A stretch of DNA of 14,313 nt from assembly GCA_903918155.1 (NCBI GenBank), contig CAIXDD010000147.1, positions 1 to 14,313 on the forward strand, written 5' to 3'. Source of the DNA: an uncultured Hyphomicrobiales bacterium. Lineage in GTDB: Bacteria; Pseudomonadota; Alphaproteobacteria; Rhizobiales; Beijerinckiaceae. The translations under genes were made by a program, and so were the position numbers. The notes under the pieces were generated by a model that was not told the origin of the DNA, made no database searches, and saw only the letters and a program-made list of their open reading frames with translations. Positions 8,200-14,313 of the stretch are shown piece by piece (position 1 is the first letter of the stretch; the number at the start of each line of letters is the position of its first letter).

Positions 8200-8570
8200 C
8201 CGTCCCCCATGGTCTCCGCGCGGGAGCCCTTTTCTGTGTCCTTCGACGTCCAGCCTTTTGTTCGGAGGGCTGACCCGCGCCGGCGTGAAACCGGCTATTT
8301 CGACTCGATGGAAAAATGCGAATCGCGGAACAGGCGGCGATGTTTCGCACGGGTCGCCTGGCGCGTTTTCCCCCCGATGATTGTCTGTTATCTGTCAGTC
8401 TATCCGGCCAGCCTTGCCGCGCAAGGCCATCGCCGCCCACGCCGCGGAAAACCCGCCACGCCGATGTCGTCGTTCCGATCTCAACCTAAAGTATTCGCGC
8501 CGCCGACGCGCAGATCGCGCATCCTTTGCGGCTCGGCCTATCTTTTCTTCTCTTGCGAAGGCGTTCCGGC
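8200..8570. promoter_or_regulatory. 371-base divergent intergenic region
   Basis: No convincing gene lies here; open frames crossing it have no domain character. Being between two divergent starts it must hold the promoter of the five-gene minus-strand operon and that of the hydrolase. Visible structure: a perfect 7-bp stem with a 3-base loop at 8411-8427, a 5-bp perfect hairpin at 8279-8295 (GCCGG/CCGGC), an imperfect hairpin at 8251-8272, and a pair of similar half-repeats, TGTCTGTTATC at 8382-8392 and TGTCAGTCTATC at 8393-8404. I could not assign -35/-10 boxes with confidence. The half-repeats are the best candidate regulator site. Confidence 0.4.
8411..8427. repeat. perfect inverted repeat, 7-bp arms with 3-base loop
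   Basis: GCCTTGC at 8411-8417 is the exact reverse complement of GCAAGGC at 8421-8427, with CGC between. It lies in the middle of the divergent spacer and is not followed by a T run on either strand, so it is unlikely to be an intrinsic terminator; an operator or a leader hairpin is possible. Confidence 0.4.
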
Positions 8571-9383
8571 ATGATTGAGCAAACGCCTCTCCCCGCGCAG
8601 GCGCCGGCCAAGCAAGGCGTCGCCAAATTGCCCGGCGGCGCCAGTCTTTTCTACTGGGACACGGGCGGCGAAGGCCCGACGGTGATCTTCTCGCATCCTG
8701 CGACGGGCAGCGCGCTGGTCTGGCCTTATCAGCAGCCGGTCTTCGCGGCGGCGGGCTACCGCGTGATCGGTTATTCGCGCCGCGGCCATTATGGCTCTGC
8801 GCCGGTGGACAAGGCCCGCCCCGGCAGCGCCTCGGCGGATTTGCACGAACTTGTCGAGCATCTTGGCGTTGGCGTCTTTCATGCTGTCGCCTCCGCGGCC
8901 GGCGGGGCGATCGTGGTCGATTACGCGCTCTCCCATCCCGAGCGCCTGCGCTCTCTCACGCTTTCTTCCAGCGTGGGCGGCGTTTGCGAGCCGGAATATC
9001 TCGCGCTGAGCGAGAGGCTGCGCCCGCCGGGCTTCCATGACATGCCGCCCGATTTTCGCGAGATCGGCCCCTCCTATCGCGCGGCTTGCCCGGAGGGGGT
9101 CGCCGCATGGCTGGCGCTCGAACACAAGGCGCTGAGCGGCGAACGCAAGGGCCCCAAACCGGTGAATGAGATCACCTGGGCCTCTCTCGAGACGATGCGG
9201 ACGCCCGCTTTATTGATGACGGGAGACGCGGACCTTTGGCTGCCGCCGCCGCTGCTGCGTCTTTATGCGGAGCGGATACCGCATAATGAAGTCGTGATCG
9301 CGCCGGAATGCGGGCATGCGCTTTACTGGGAGGCGCCGCATTTCTTCAATCGCCATGTGCTCGATTTCATCGGCCGACATTGA
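8571..9383 (+). CDS. alpha/beta-hydrolase-fold protein with alanine at the nucleophile position
   Basis: A 270-residue alpha/beta-hydrolase-fold protein. The oxyanion strand is VIFSHPATGS and the GYSRRGHYGSA segment is typical. The nucleophile elbow, normally G-x-S-x-G-G, reads A107-S108-A109-A110-G111-G112. Aligned on GG and on the following helix (AIVVDYALSHPERL), the nucleophile position is Ala109, and the only serine is one residue earlier. The acid (Asp221 in TGDADLWLPP) and histidine (His249 in CGHALYWEAP) are kept. A normal esterase mechanism is therefore doubtful; a lyase, decarboxylase-like or non-covalent reaction is possible, or catalysis by Ser108 with a shifted elbow. I chose the ATG at 8571 with GAAGG (8557-8561) before it; an upstream in-frame ATG at 8526 lacks such a site. 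It is divergent from the CoA-transferase operon. Confidence 0.82.
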   Translation: MIEQTPLPAQAPAKQGVAKLPGGASLFYWDTGGEGPTVIFSHPATGSALVWPYQQPVFAAAGYRVIGYSRRGHYGSAPVDKARPGSASADLHELVEHLGVGVFHAVASAAGGAIVVDYALSHPERLRSLTLSSSVGGVCEPEYLALSERLRPPGFHDMPPDFREIGPSYRAACPEGVAAWLALEHKALSGERKGPKPVNEITWASLETMRTPALLMTGDADLWLPPPLLRLYAERIPHNEVVIAPECGHALYWEAPHFFNRHVLDFIGRH

Positions 9384-9431
9384 CGCGCGGATCGTCGCCT
9401 ATGAGGGCGCTCCGGCGCATCGACGCAGGAT

Positions 9432-10151
9432 TCAATGATCGCGAAACAATCGTCCGTAGCCGTTTACTTTGTCATCGATGCCGCTCAGGCGCAGGCCTTC
9501 CCAGATAATGGCCTGAAGCGCCGTCACGACCGAGACGCCGAACTCCTGCTCCAAAGGCTCGATCGACTCGATGGTCGCCCAGTGAGGGCAGCCAAAGATG
9601 AGCGTGTCTATATCTGGCTGTTCGCGCATCAGTTCGCGCCCGAGCTGCAGCGCGGCGCTGGCTGGAATTCTGTTGTAATCTTGCAGCCTCGCATGGGCGT
9701 GCTTTCGCCCCATGAGCTGCATGCCCTCGTCGAGCGACCCGCTCGCCGAATCGCCGATCTTGCGGGGAACGGCGGGGTTGATCGTGCCGATCTTGCGCGC
9801 GCCGACTGCGCGCAGGGCGCGCTTCTGCGCCATTGAACTTGAACTTACGGGCACGCCGTACCTCTGCGTGAGTTCAGCGAGCGCATTTTCCAGATTTTGG
9901 CGGCCATGAGCGATGTTGGTCGGCGCTCCGCCCATGATGATGACATCGGCGCCAGCGGTCGCAAAGGACTCAACAGCCTTGAGACCCTGCTGATGAAGCG
10001 ATTCAAGCTGGTCCTGCGTATGGTCGGTGATCTGCAACGTCAGGAGCGACAGCAGAACCCCATCTGGCACGATGCTGTAGAAATAGCGAGGGAGCAGCTC
10101 CGTGACATAAGCCACCGATGAATAGCCGATGCGCGCGCGCGCTTCACCCAA
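9432..10151 (-). CDS. arylmalonate decarboxylase-like protein (Asp/Glu racemase superfamily), single cysteine
   Basis: A 239-residue cytoplasmic protein of the Asp/Glu racemase superfamily, closest by eye to the arylmalonate decarboxylase/maleate isomerase branch. The second catalytic cysteine is Cys188 in IFGCPHWATIESI. At the first cysteine position the text is IIMGGAPTNI (residues 71-80), with glycine instead of cysteine. This is the Gly74/Cys188 arrangement known from Bordetella arylmalonate decarboxylase, which uses one cysteine and decarboxylates rather than racemises. The C-terminus GYGRLFRDH also resembles that enzyme's end as I remember it. The start is TTG at 10151: GGGAGG (10157-10162 on the minus strand) stands 5 bases before it and no in-frame ATG lies nearby. 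It diverges from the SDR gene. The oxyanion-binding residues were not checked. Confidence 0.82.
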   Translation of the reverse strand: MGEARARIGYSSVAYVTELLPRYFYSIVPDGVLLSLLTLQITDHTQDQLESLHQQGLKAVESFATAGADVIIMGGAPTNIAHGRQNLENALAELTQRYGVPVSSSSMAQKRALRAVGARKIGTINPAVPRKIGDSASGSLDEGMQLMGRKHAHARLQDYNRIPASAALQLGRELMREQPDIDTLIFGCPHWATIESIEPLEQEFGVSVVTALQAIIWEGLRLSGIDDKVNGYGRLFRDH

Positions 10152-10156
10152 GGCTG

Positions 10157-10162
10157 CCTCCC
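10157..10162 (-). promoter_or_regulatory. ribosome binding site that fixes a TTG start
   Basis: Read on the minus strand this is GGGAGG, five bases before TTG at 10151-10149. It is the only strong ribosome site near the 5' end of the decarboxylase-like gene and supports the rare start codon. Confidence 0.55.
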
Positions 10163-10308
10163 ATTGCGGCTTTTCGTAAGCGGAGAATGACGCATGCCGC
10201 GCGCGCCGCTGTCAAGTTCCTAACGTCGACGGCCTTATTTGCCACGGGCGCGAACTCATGTAAGCTTTTCGCACCGCATAACAAAACACGTGACTGGGGC
10301 GGAAACGG

Positions 10309-11106
10309 ATGCCAAGACTCGATGGGCATGTGGCTCTCATTACGGGCGGCGGCGGCGAAATCGGATCCGCGATCGCCATGCGAATGGCGCTGGAGGGCGC
10401 CTCAATCGTTCTGGGCGACCTGAGCGGCGAAAAGGCGGAGGCTACGCGCGACCGGGCGATCGCCGCGGGCGGCCGAGCGGCGGCCGTGCATCTGGACGTC
10501 GCGTCGCCTGAGAGTTGCGAAGCGAGCGTGGCGTCCGCGGTCGCGGCCTTCGGAAAGCTCACGACCCTCGTTAACGTCGCCGCCACATCGACGCCTGATG
10601 GAACTGTTGAGACCCTGTCCCTAGCGCAATGGAATGCGGCGTTCAGCGTGAACCTGACAAGCGTCTTCCTGATGTGCAAGCATGGCGTCCCTGAGCTGCG
10701 CAAGGCGGGCGGGGGATCCATCATCAATATAGCCTCCCAGCTCGGTCACGTCGGAATTCAGCGCCGCGCGCCTTATTGCACGACGAAAGCAGCGATGATC
10801 TTTCTGACGAAGATCCTCGCGCAGGATCACGCGCCGGACAATATCCGCGTGAATTCGATCTCGCCTGGCGTGATCCTGACCGAGCGTTCAAGCAAACGGG
10901 TGGGCGGGAAGGATAATGCGCGGCGACTCAACGGGCCGCGTCATCTCCTGAACCGGCCGGGAGAGCCGGAAGAAATCGCGGCCGGCGCGGCGTTTCTGGC
11001 TTCTGGCGACGCCTCCTTCATTACGGGAACCGATCTCCTGATTGATGGCGGCTATGTCACGTTCAAGGGACGTATGCTGTCGGATGGAACGACGAAAATG
11101 ATCTGA
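10309..11106 (+). CDS. SDR family oxidoreductase
   Basis: A 265-residue classical short-chain dehydrogenase. The cofactor motif is TGGGGEIG (12-19); Asp37 at the end of the second strand (VLGDLS) suggests NAD(H) rather than NADP(H). LVNVAA replaces the usual NNAG motif (from residue 87), with the structural Asn115 in FSVNLTS. The catalytic set is Ser143 (IASQ), Tyr156 and Lys160 (YCTTK). The C-terminal ITGTDLLIDGGYVTF is the usual SDR end. It likely oxidises or reduces a hydroxyl/keto group in the same pathway as its neighbours; the substrate is unknown. GGGGCGGA shortly before the ATG can serve as ribosome site. The third Bug gene starts 28 bases after its stop and probably shares its transcript. 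Confidence 0.92.
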   Translation: MPRLDGHVALITGGGGEIGSAIAMRMALEGASIVLGDLSGEKAEATRDRAIAAGGRAAAVHLDVASPESCEASVASAVAAFGKLTTLVNVAATSTPDGTVETLSLAQWNAAFSVNLTSVFLMCKHGVPELRKAGGGSIINIASQLGHVGIQRRAPYCTTKAAMIFLTKILAQDHAPDNIRVNSISPGVILTERSSKRVGGKDNARRLNGPRHLLNRPGEPEEIAAGAAFLASGDASFITGTDLLIDGGYVTFKGRMLSDGTTKMI

Positions 11107-11134
11107 CAGGGCTTGCTTCCAGCGGGAGGGTTCA

Positions 11135-12214
11135 ATGATGCGCGTCACCCGTCGTTATCCTGGTCGATATCCTGCACGCGTGCGTTTCTTACGCATTTCT
11201 GACGTCGTGCGATCCGCTCTGATGGGAGCGGGCGTCGTTTTTCTTACGGCGCAAGGCGCGGCTCGCGCGCAGCCGGCCGAGACCTATCCGCACAAGCAGA
11301 TCCGCATGATCATTCCCGCCGGCGCCGGCGGGGGATATGACAGCTATGCGCGCATTCTCGCGAAACATTTCGAGAAATTCGTTCCGGGCCATCCCGTCTT
11401 CGTGAACCAGAATATGCCCGGCGCAAGCGGCATGGTCGGCACAAATTGGACGGCCAGCGTCGCGCCCAAGGACGGGTCGGTCATCGCCATCACCTATAAC
11501 ACGCTTCTGCTGGAGCCTTTATTCGGCAATTCCGCAGCCAAATACGACCCGCGCGAGCTGGAATGGGTTGGCAGCATGGGCAAGCAGCAGCAGACCTGCG
11601 CCACCTGGCATACGAGTCCCATCAAAACGATCGATCAGGCGCGCGAACGCGAAGTCGTCGTCGCCGCTACGGGCGCGACGGGCAATTCGGCGCTCATGCC
11701 GAAGCAATTGAACACGCTGCTTGGCGCTAAGTTCAAGGTCGTCTCCGGCTATTCGACATCGGAATCGCGCCTGGCTGTCGAGCGCGGGGAGGTCGAAGGA
11801 ATTTGCGGGCTGTCCCTTTCGACGTTAAAGGCGTCAAGCCCTGAGTGGATACAAAACAAGCGGATCAATATTCTCATCCAGACGGGCGCCGAGCCTCAGG
11901 AGGGCCTGGGTCATGTGCCGCTGCTCTCCAGCCTCGTGAAGGACGTCAATGATAGGCAGGCGCTGGCTGTGCTCGCCTTTCCGGAAGAGACCGGCCGGCC
12001 CTTCTTCATGCCTCCGGGCACGCCCAAGCCGCTCGTTCACGTGATGCGGCGCGCCTTTGATGCGACATTGAAGGACGCGGCCTTTCTGGTCGACGCGGAG
12101 AAGGCGCGCCTGGAGCTTGATCCTGTGCCGGGCGAGCAGGTGGAGGCGATGATCCGACAAGTTTACGCCATGCCGGCACCGCTTATCAGGCGGGCGCAGG
12201 ACTTGAGCAAATAA
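11135..12214 (+). CDS. Bug/TctC-type extracytoplasmic receptor (copy 3)
   Basis: A 359-residue periplasmic receptor of the Bug family with an unusually long basic N-terminal region before the hydrophobic signal core (about residues 24-45), cleavage likely near GAARAQPAE. The family motif GAGGGYDSYARILAKH is at 63-78 and VNQNMPGASG at 90-99. Cys155 (QTCATWH) and Cys224 (EGICGLS) stand where copy 1 has its cysteine pair. A strong GGGAGGG ribosome site precedes the ATG pair at 11135/11138. It follows the SDR gene by 28 bases on the same strand, so a dehydrogenase and receptor appear to be co-expressed. Its stop is only four bases from the stop of the convergent maleate-isomerase-like gene. Confidence 0.9.
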   Translation: MMRVTRRYPGRYPARVRFLRISDVVRSALMGAGVVFLTAQGAARAQPAETYPHKQIRMIIPAGAGGGYDSYARILAKHFEKFVPGHPVFVNQNMPGASGMVGTNWTASVAPKDGSVIAITYNTLLLEPLFGNSAAKYDPRELEWVGSMGKQQQTCATWHTSPIKTIDQAREREVVVAATGATGNSALMPKQLNTLLGAKFKVVSGYSTSESRLAVERGEVEGICGLSLSTLKASSPEWIQNKRINILIQTGAEPQEGLGHVPLLSSLVKDVNDRQALAVLAFPEETGRPFFMPPGTPKPLVHVMRRAFDATLKDAAFLVDAEKARLELDPVPGEQVEAMIRQVYAMPAPLIRRAQDLSK

Positions 12215-12218
12215 AGGA

Positions 12219-12953
12219 TCAGACGTGGGCGGGCAGTTTCATCAGCGCTCCGAGTCCCGGCACGTCGTCAGACAATCCGGCTGCGCGTAAGGAGCGCCAG
12301 ATGGCCGCCTGATTCGTCGTGACCACGGGCCGTTGCAATGCGGCCTCAAGTCGCGCGATCACGTCGATGGCGTGAATGTTCGCGCAACTGATGAAATAGG
12401 CGTCCGCCTTGTCGTTTCGCAGCGCCATCGCCTCATCGAACCACCTTTGCGGCGGCGTGACGCAATATTCGTCTGAGCTTGCGAGCCCCACAGCCTTATC
12501 GCCAACAAGTTCGTAGCCGGATTCTTTTAGATAGGCGATTTTCTTGTCATGCCCGGCCTGCTTCGTCTCCGACAGGAAGACGAGGCGCCGCGCGGACAGG
12601 GCCTCGAAGGCGGCGGTGAGCGAGGAGGCGGCGCTCGCCGTCGGCCGTCCGCATGTCTTCGACATTTCGGCGATGACATGTTTCTCCATATCGACCCCGC
12701 CCGACATTGAAGTGCCGGTGCATTGCAGGATGATCGCGTCGCATTTTGAATCAGCCAGCAGGCTTGTCGCCTCCAGAATCCGCGGCAGAAGCTGATCAAG
12801 CGGCGCCTTGTGGCGGTTTGTCATTCCGATCCGCGTGAAATGAGGGATGACGCCGGCAGGCATCCATCGTTGCACCTGCGGTTCCACCATGCGGTTCGAT
12901 GAGGGGATGATGAAGCCGATGCGCGCGCGGGGGATGATTTGCTCGTATGTCAT
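12219..12953 (-). CDS. maleate cis-trans isomerase-like protein (Asp/Glu racemase superfamily), two cysteines
   Basis: A 244-residue protein of the maleate isomerase/arylmalonate decarboxylase branch. It opens with RARIGFIIPSSNRMVEPQ, typical of maleate isomerases. Both catalytic cysteines are present: Cys78 in ILQCTGTSMSGG and Cys190 in YFISCANIHAID. This favours isomerase or racemase chemistry, in contrast to the single-cysteine relative at 9432-10151. I start it at the ATG at 12953 because GAGGAG (12958-12963, minus strand) lies four bases before it; the in-frame ATG at 12965 overlaps that site, has none of its own, and would add four residues. It diverges from the hydrolase at 13058. A true maleate substrate is not proven; 2-substituted dicarboxylates are also possible. 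Confidence 0.85.
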   Translation of the reverse strand: MTYEQIIPRARIGFIIPSSNRMVEPQVQRWMPAGVIPHFTRIGMTNRHKAPLDQLLPRILEATSLLADSKCDAIILQCTGTSMSGGVDMEKHVIAEMSKTCGRPTASAASSLTAAFEALSARRLVFLSETKQAGHDKKIAYLKESGYELVGDKAVGLASSDEYCVTPPQRWFDEAMALRNDKADAYFISCANIHAIDVIARLEAALQRPVVTTNQAAIWRSLRAAGLSDDVPGLGALMKLPAHV

Positions 12954-12993
12954 TGCGCTCCTCATTCTGCTTGCTTTTTACATTCTTGGGTGG

Positions 12994-13005
12994 AGCATAT
13001 ACGCT
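12994..13005. promoter_or_regulatory. near-palindromic operator candidate in divergent spacer
   Basis: AGCATATACGCT differs from its own reverse complement only at one base pair of positions (4 and 9). It sits between the divergent isomerase and hydrolase genes, among AT-rich hexamers that could be promoter boxes: TTTACA at 12977-12982, TATACG at 12998-13003 and TATAAA at 13005-13010. Short palindromes with a TATAC core are often bound by GntR-type regulators; the assignment is a guess. Confidence 0.35.
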
Positions 13006-13057
13006 ATAAAGGCCATTCAGCCAGTCCCTGGGCCGGCTTTAAAGAGCAGGGTTCCTG

Positions 13058-13849
13058 ATGCCGATCAGTCGCGCCAACGGCGTAGAGATTTATTATGAGC
13101 GCGCTGGATCGGGCCCGCCGATCCTGATGTTGCATGCCCTGCCGTTCGATCATCGCCTGTGGCTTTATCAGGTCGCCCGTTTTTCGCAGCGCTACACCAC
13201 GATCGCGCTTGATTTGCGCGGATGGGGACGCTCCGCCAAGCCTCGAGAGCCTTTCACCTTGCGAGACATGGGACAGGACGCGCTGGGGGTTCTCACCGAC
13301 GCCGGCATCACCCAGGCGCCTGTTTTGATGGGATGCAGCGCGGGGTCTAAAATCGCGTTGACGCTTGCATGTGACGCGCCGGCCGCGTTTCCGGCGGTGA
13401 TCGCTATCGGGGGCAACAGCGGTCCGCAGAACTTTTCGCAACGCATCGCCGATTATGCGTCCCAGTCTGCGCAGGGGCGCTTCTCGGCGTTCCATAGGGG
13501 CCACCTGCGCCATGGCGTGACGCAGGCATGGGCCGATAGCCCCATCGGTGAGTATCTCCTCGAGGGCTTCGTGGAACGCGGCGCTGGATTAGACCCTCTC
13601 AGCATCGGCCGCGTGTTCGAGGCGCTGCAAGGTTCAAACCTGCTCGAAGACCTTCCCAGCTGCCGCACGCCGACGCTGGTGGTGAACGGAGAGTTTGACG
13701 GCGCCCGCGCCGCTGGGGAGCGTACCGCATCGCTTATGCCGAACGCCGTTCATCATGTCGTGACGGGCGCTGGCCATTGTTGCTTTCTGGAAGATTCGGC
13801 GGCCTTTGACGATGTCGCAATGGCGTTTCTCCGCAGCAACGGCCTTTGA
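13058..13849 (+). CDS. alpha/beta hydrolase with intact Ser-Asp-His triad
   Basis: A 263-residue alpha/beta hydrolase of usual length. Oxyanion strand MLHALPFDHRLW, DLRGWGRS segment, nucleophile elbow MGCSAGSKIAL with Ser94, acid Asp214 (VNGEFDGAR) and His240 (GAGHCCFLED) make a complete triad. The general pattern resembles 3-oxoadipate enol-lactonase and related small ester, lactone or amide hydrolases; family sequence alone does not decide. A CAGGG ribosome site precedes the ATG. It diverges from the maleate-isomerase-like gene across a 104-base spacer. Pairing of a hydrolase of this fold with a maleate isomerase occurs in maleamate-producing pathways such as nicotinate breakdown, but no other gene of that pathway is seen here. 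Confidence 0.88.
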   Translation: MPISRANGVEIYYERAGSGPPILMLHALPFDHRLWLYQVARFSQRYTTIALDLRGWGRSAKPREPFTLRDMGQDALGVLTDAGITQAPVLMGCSAGSKIALTLACDAPAAFPAVIAIGGNSGPQNFSQRIADYASQSAQGRFSAFHRGHLRHGVTQAWADSPIGEYLLEGFVERGAGLDPLSIGRVFEALQGSNLLEDLPSCRTPTLVVNGEFDGARAAGERTASLMPNAVHHVVTGAGHCCFLEDSAAFDDVAMAFLRSNGL

Positions 13850-13935
13850 GCCGCGAAGGCGTCGCAATCAGGGCTCCCGCCCGAATGTCCGCTCGAGCGA
13901 TCCCCGAAGACCGCTTCGCATTCGGCACGCTTCCC

Positions 13936-14238
13936 TCAGTCCGCCACCGAGCGGATATAGGCCCAGATAGCGTCGAATTCCTCATCCGTGAACGTGCCCT
14001 CCCAGGCAGGCATCTGGCCCTTGCCCTGCCGCACGGAAACGTCGAAGCGCGCGCGGTCCTCGCGCCCCAGCCCGCGCAGATCGAACAAATTGTTTGGGTT
14101 GCTGAGGCGTTCGCCATGGCAGGGGGCGCAATGGGTCTCAAACAAGGCCTCGCCCGATTCCGCTTGCGATTGCGCCAGCGCCGGCGCCGCGCCCGACAGC
14201 AACGCGGCCGCGATCAGCGCCGCACGTCTCCCCCCCAT
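13936..14238 (-). CDS. small periplasmic monoheme cytochrome c
   Basis: A 100-residue class I-type cytochrome c. The signal peptide covers about residues 1-22 (MGGRRAALIAAALLSG...ALA, then QSQAE). One heme site is present, C37-A-P-C40-H41, and the likely distal ligand is Met76 in GKGQMPAW; TDEEFDAIWAYIRS is the usual C-terminal helix. It should carry electrons in the periplasm, perhaps for a dehydrogenase encoded upstream outside the window. The ATG at 14238 is chosen because GGGAGGAG (14244-14251, minus strand) lies five bases before it; an in-frame TTG at 14253 overlaps that site and is rejected. It is convergent with the hydrolase gene across an 86-base spacer. Confidence 0.88.
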   Translation of the reverse strand: MGGRRAALIAAALLSGAAPALAQSQAESGEALFETHCAPCHGERLSNPNNLFDLRGLGREDRARFDVSVRQGKGQMPAWEGTFTDEEFDAIWAYIRSVAD

Positions 14239-14313
14239 TCGGTCTCCTCCCAACTGCTTGTCATGCGCCGAACAAAGTGATCGAATGAACGCTGTGGAGC
14301 AAGACCGTTCAAC

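Noticed and set aside
8183..8440. 85-codon minus-strand frame in the spacer
   Set aside because: It overlaps the CoA-transferase start in another frame and has a basic, low-information translation and no good ribosome site.
7963..8574. 203-codon plus-strand frame entering the divergent spacer
   Set aside because: Half lies antisense to the CoA-transferase start and the rest has no family character; composition fits chance in high-GC DNA.
10239..10267. TTGCCA followed by a weak -10 box upstream of the SDR gene
   Set aside because: The -10 match is about three of six bases; not better than chance in this region.
12219..13849. Naming the isomerase and hydrolase as a nicotinate-pathway NicE/NicD pair
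   Set aside because: No maleamate amidase, hydroxylase or dioxygenase of that pathway is present, and the hydrolase family is too broad to assign from the fold.
13058..13849. Calling this gene 3-oxoadipate enol-lactonase (PcaD)
   Set aside because: Overall pattern is similar, but no protocatechuate or catechol genes are nearby and many small hydrolases share these motifs.
13905..13918. CGAAG/CTTCG hairpin between convergent hydrolase and cytochrome genes as a terminator
   Set aside because: The stem is only five pairs and there is no T run on either side.
13846..14280. 144-codon plus-strand frame opposite the cytochrome
   Set aside because: The minus strand holds signal peptide, CxxCH and Met ligand with an excellent ribosome site; this frame is the shadow.

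Overview
The window reads as GC-rich chromosomal DNA from an alphaproteobacterium, most likely Hyphomicrobiales. The grounds are the strong G/C third-position bias, dense short operons with ATGA start/stop overlaps, several extracytoplasmic receptors of the Bug/TctC type, and organic-acid/CoA catabolic genes. This assignment is inference; there is no rRNA, tRNA or marker gene. I see no transposase, integrase, CRISPR array, tRNA or phage gene.

Layout. (1) Bases 1-339 hold the C-terminal end of an ABC transporter permease. It is followed on the same strand by an ADP-forming-type acyl-CoA synthetase (418-2601) and a crotonase-fold hydratase (2620-3375). (2) A five-gene operon runs on the minus strand from 8199 down to 3391: class III CoA-transferase, Bug receptor, thiolase-like protein, DUF35 Zn-ribbon/OB-fold partner, second Bug receptor. 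Neighbours overlap by 4 bases or lie 11-15 bases apart. It meets region 1 tail to tail. (3) A 371-base gene-free spacer (8200-8570) separates this operon from a divergent alpha/beta-hydrolase-fold gene (8571-9383). (4) An arylmalonate-decarboxylase-like gene (minus) diverges from an SDR dehydrogenase plus third Bug receptor pair (plus). A two-cysteine maleate-isomerase-like gene (minus) then diverges from a canonical alpha/beta hydrolase (plus). (5) A small periplasmic c-type cytochrome (minus) closes the window.

How the genes may work together (inference). The Bug proteins would bind an exported or environmental carboxylate. The CoA-transferase and/or acyl-CoA synthetase would activate it. 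The crotonase would hydrate an enoyl-CoA, and the thiolase-like/DUF35 pair, which lacks the thiolase cysteines, would cleave it by a retro-aldol reaction as Ltp2-ChsH2 does in steroid side-chain degradation. The SDR, the two Asp/Glu-racemase-superfamily enzymes and the hydrolases would handle oxidation, decarboxylation or isomerisation, and hydrolysis. The substrate cannot be named from sequence. The most unusual points are several enzymes whose classical catalytic residue is replaced, three receptors without any TctA/TctB membrane subunit in view, and no transcription regulator gene in the window.
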